This document shows, in pieces, positions 5,841 to 6,916 of a DNA stretch of 6,916 nt (within the stretch, counting starts at the first letter, position 1; the number at the start of each line of letters is the position of its first letter). Source of the DNA: Candidatus Latescibacterota bacterium (lineage in GTDB: Bacteria > JAAXHH01 > JABIQT01); the NCBI GenBank assembly GCA_018667995.1, contig JABIQT010000903.1:1-6916 (forward strand). The letters are read 5' to 3'. Under the pieces are notes generated by a model. The model saw nothing but the letters and a program-made list of their open reading frames with translations, was not told the origin of the DNA and searched no databases. The position numbers and the translations under genes were made by a program.

Positions 5841-6455
5841 CTACACCGGATCGGCAGACAGATTTTCCAGACTCCGCAGTTGTTGACTCCATCTTTCAAA
5901 TGCGGAGGGCAGTTGTAGCAACGTTACGTTCTCGAATATGAACGGATACGACTCCAAGGTTGCAGCGTGTTTCGACGGTTCGTCGGCGCAACAGTCGGTT
6001 ACCAATGCGGTGAGATAGCCACGCTGGGCCGCCGAGGCAGATGTGAGAAAGACACATACCCCCGTGACCAACCCCGCACACAGCAGAAATCTTGTTCCCT
6101 GCTGTGTCAGATACCGTTGGAGATCTGGCATCTGAAATGCATCGAAGGTCTGCTTAGTGAAGACCTTCTCGCCAGGTATTTCGATGGCGCAGTTCAGAGG
6201 CGCTGCGCCAGGTGTTCCCTCAATACAGGGAATATCTTCCGTGAGCCTGTACCGGACCATCCAATCCGATCCATCAGGGTTAAACTGAGCCCGGATGTGG
6301 ACCACCTCAATACCTTCAGACCGGCAAAAACCAAGGAGGTTTTGGGTCTTCTGCGCGAAATCCGGGAATTGCCGAGACTGCTCATCAGACCAGAAGTCGT
6401 TCTGTACGTCAATCGACAGAAGTGCGAATGAACTCCAATCCCGTGGTAACTCCAT
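5841..6455 (-). CDS. Isochorismatase-like cysteine hydrolase
   Basis: This 204-aa protein belongs to the isochorismatase/nicotinamidase/N-carbamoylsarcosine amidase superfamily. The proposed catalytic triad is visible: Asp16 in LLSIDVQNDFW, Lys101 in EKVFTKQTFDAF and Cys134 in LCAGLVTGVCV, where the LVTGVCV stretch carries the family's cis-peptide region. VVHIRAQFNPDG (51-62) and the C-terminal LVTDCCADEPSKHAATLE (151-168) also match the family layout. The presence of Cys134 argues for an amidase-type cysteine hydrolase rather than an isochorismatase proper, but the substrate is not evident. The start is ATG 6455, preceded by GAGGG with 6-nt spacing; a longer frame to 6554 is rejected because its extra 33 residues lack family similarity and an SD. 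It is the first gene of the minus-strand run and is divergent from the phytanoyl-CoA dioxygenase family gene. Confidence 0.94.
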   Translation of the reverse strand: MELPRDWSSFALLSIDVQNDFWSDEQSRQFPDFAQKTQNLLGFCRSEGIEVVHIRAQFNPDGSDWMVRYRLTEDIPCIEGTPGAAPLNCAIEIPGEKVFTKQTFDAFQMPDLQRYLTQQGTRFLLCAGLVTGVCVFLTSASAAQRGYLTALVTDCCADEPSKHAATLESYPFIFENVTLLQLPSAFERWSQQLRSLENLSADPV

Positions 6456-6466
6456 AAAGCACCCTC

Positions 6467-6479
6467 TTTTGATCCACAA
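6467..6479 (-). promoter_or_regulatory. 13-nt leader element TTGTGGATCAAAA upstream of the isochorismatase-like gene
   Basis: This is the second copy of the 13-nt sequence found in front of apt. It directly abuts the GAGGG Shine-Dalgarno (6466-6462) and ends 11 nt before the start codon. It would lie in the 5' leader if the candidate promoter at 6502-6530 is used. Its role is unknown. Confidence 0.25.
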
Positions 6480-6501
6480 TAACCGTCCCTGACAGGCACT
6501 A

Positions 6502-6530
6502 AATTTGCCGAGAAACAGACACACTGTCAA
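6502..6530 (-). promoter_or_regulatory. Candidate sigma70-type promoter for the minus-strand operon
   Basis: On the - strand a perfect -35 TTGACA (6530-6525) is followed after 17 nt by CAAATT (6507-6502), a poor to moderate -10. Transcription would begin near 6495, about 40 nt before the isochorismatase-like start. A short palindrome CCTGACAGG (6488-6496) lies at that point. The -10 is weak, so the call is tentative. Confidence 0.35.
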
Positions 6531-6590
6531 CCCATTATTCCCTGTCATAGTCACAGATTTGACCTCTCACAGAGAACGTTTATTCCATGC

Positions 6591-6618
6591 TTGACATCAC
6601 TTTCGGCCATACTACATT
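6591..6618 (+). promoter_or_regulatory. Candidate sigma70-type promoter for the phytanoyl-CoA dioxygenase family gene
   Basis: A perfect -35 TTGACA (6591-6596), a 16-nt spacer and TACATT (6613-6618, four of six consensus positions) lie in the AT-rich part of the divergent intergenic region. The start point would be near 6625, giving a leader of about 60 nt. CATTAT at 6615-6620 with 18-nt spacing is an alternative -10. Confidence 0.45.
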
Positions 6619-6684
6619 ATTTTACCAAAGATCAACTTCCTATACCTTACAAAACTTAATTGAGTCTCTCCATAGGTACTAAAT

Positions 6685-6916
6685 ATGACCGTTGACCCAG
6701 AGCAGCTGCTCAGCGACGGATACATTATACTGCATGACGTCATTCCGTCCGATGAGATTGAGAAACTTCGTCTGACTTTTGAGACGTTGGTCACTCGCCA
6801 ACGGGAACTGTGGTCCCGTGAAAGAAAAGTGGGGGATCCACCTGGGGGCGTCTGGGAATCCGGCGCTCAGCCGCGGCTCCAGTTTGACACACTGGTCTCT
6901 AAAGATACATCCGCCG
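6685..6916 (+). CDS. Phytanoyl-CoA dioxygenase (PhyH) family protein, N-terminal part
   Basis: The frame runs from ATG 6685 to the window edge and gives 77 residues. The N terminus, with LLSDGYIILHDVIPSDEIEK and LRLTFETLV following, is the typical opening of PhyH family Fe(II)/2-oxoglutarate-dependent oxygenases, where a 'DGY-hydrophobic-hydrophobic' strand and a helix of the form 'eeieklR' begin the fold. The iron-binding HxD...H residues would lie further downstream, outside the window, so catalytic competence cannot be judged. AGGT (6674-6677) lies 7 nt before the ATG and a candidate promoter is at 6591-6618. Divergence from the isochorismatase-like gene suggests shared regulation, although this is inference. 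The substrate is unknown, as the family hydroxylates many small molecules besides phytanoyl-CoA. Confidence 0.85.
   Translation, partial: MTVDPEQLLSDGYIILHDVIPSDEIEKLRLTFETLVTRQRELWSRERKVGDPPGGVWESGAQPRLQFDTLVSKDTSA

Noticed and set aside
5319-5918. Open + strand frame of 199 codons opposite the Gfo/Idh gene
   Set aside because: The opposite strand encodes a clear family member with all motifs; the + frame has no recognisable domain and is a shadow.
6456-6554. 33-residue N-terminal extension of the isochorismatase-like protein
   Set aside because: No Shine-Dalgarno at 6554, no family similarity, and it would cover the candidate promoter and leader; ATG 6455 has GAGGG 6 nt upstream.

Overview
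The window is bacterial genomic DNA of moderate GC content. Genes are tightly packed, start sites carry Shine-Dalgarno sequences, and rho-independent hairpins mark transcript ends. The mix of genes suggests an uncultivated, environmental, non-proteobacterial lineage such as Latescibacterota, Gemmatimonadota or Acidobacteriota. The mix comprises a Hanks-type Ser/Thr kinase with a TolB/WD40-like propeller, a Gfo/Idh dehydrogenase, an isochorismatase-like hydrolase and a phytanoyl-CoA dioxygenase family protein. This placement is inference from gene families only; no rRNA or marker gene is present.

Left edge, + strand: the last 48 codons of a probably secreted FN3-like protein (2-148) are followed by a very strong 16-bp hairpin with a GAAA loop (171-210). 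Next comes a small membrane protein (278-868) that keeps a histidine-kinase H-box but has no ATPase domain. A bidirectional terminator (872-902) separates it from the convergent minus-strand genes.

Centre, - strand, read from right to left in transcription order: isochorismatase-family hydrolase (6455-5841), a possible 39-aa ORF filling the gap, Gfo/Idh oxidoreductase (5714-4671), receptor-like Ser/Thr kinase (4637-2562 plus 2569-1907), acylphosphatase acyP (1784-1497) and adenine phosphoribosyltransferase apt (1464-940). The gaps are 126, 33, 122 and 32 bp, so this looks like one or two operons. The kinase is split by what looks like an extra 4-bp unit (ATGG) in a short tandem repeat. Removing one unit restores a continuous protein of about 908 residues with a canonical propeller repeat across the junction.

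Right edge: a 229-bp divergent intergenic region (6456-6684) holds candidate promoters in both directions and leads into a truncated + strand phytanoyl-CoA dioxygenase family gene (6685 to the window end).

No mobile element, CRISPR array or RNA gene was seen, and no wholly new multi-gene system is evident. The best leads are the slippage-type break in the kinase, the ATPase-less histidine-kinase relic or phosphoacceptor protein, the small ORF with an ATGA overlap, and a 13-nt sequence shared by the leaders of apt and the isochorismatase-like gene.
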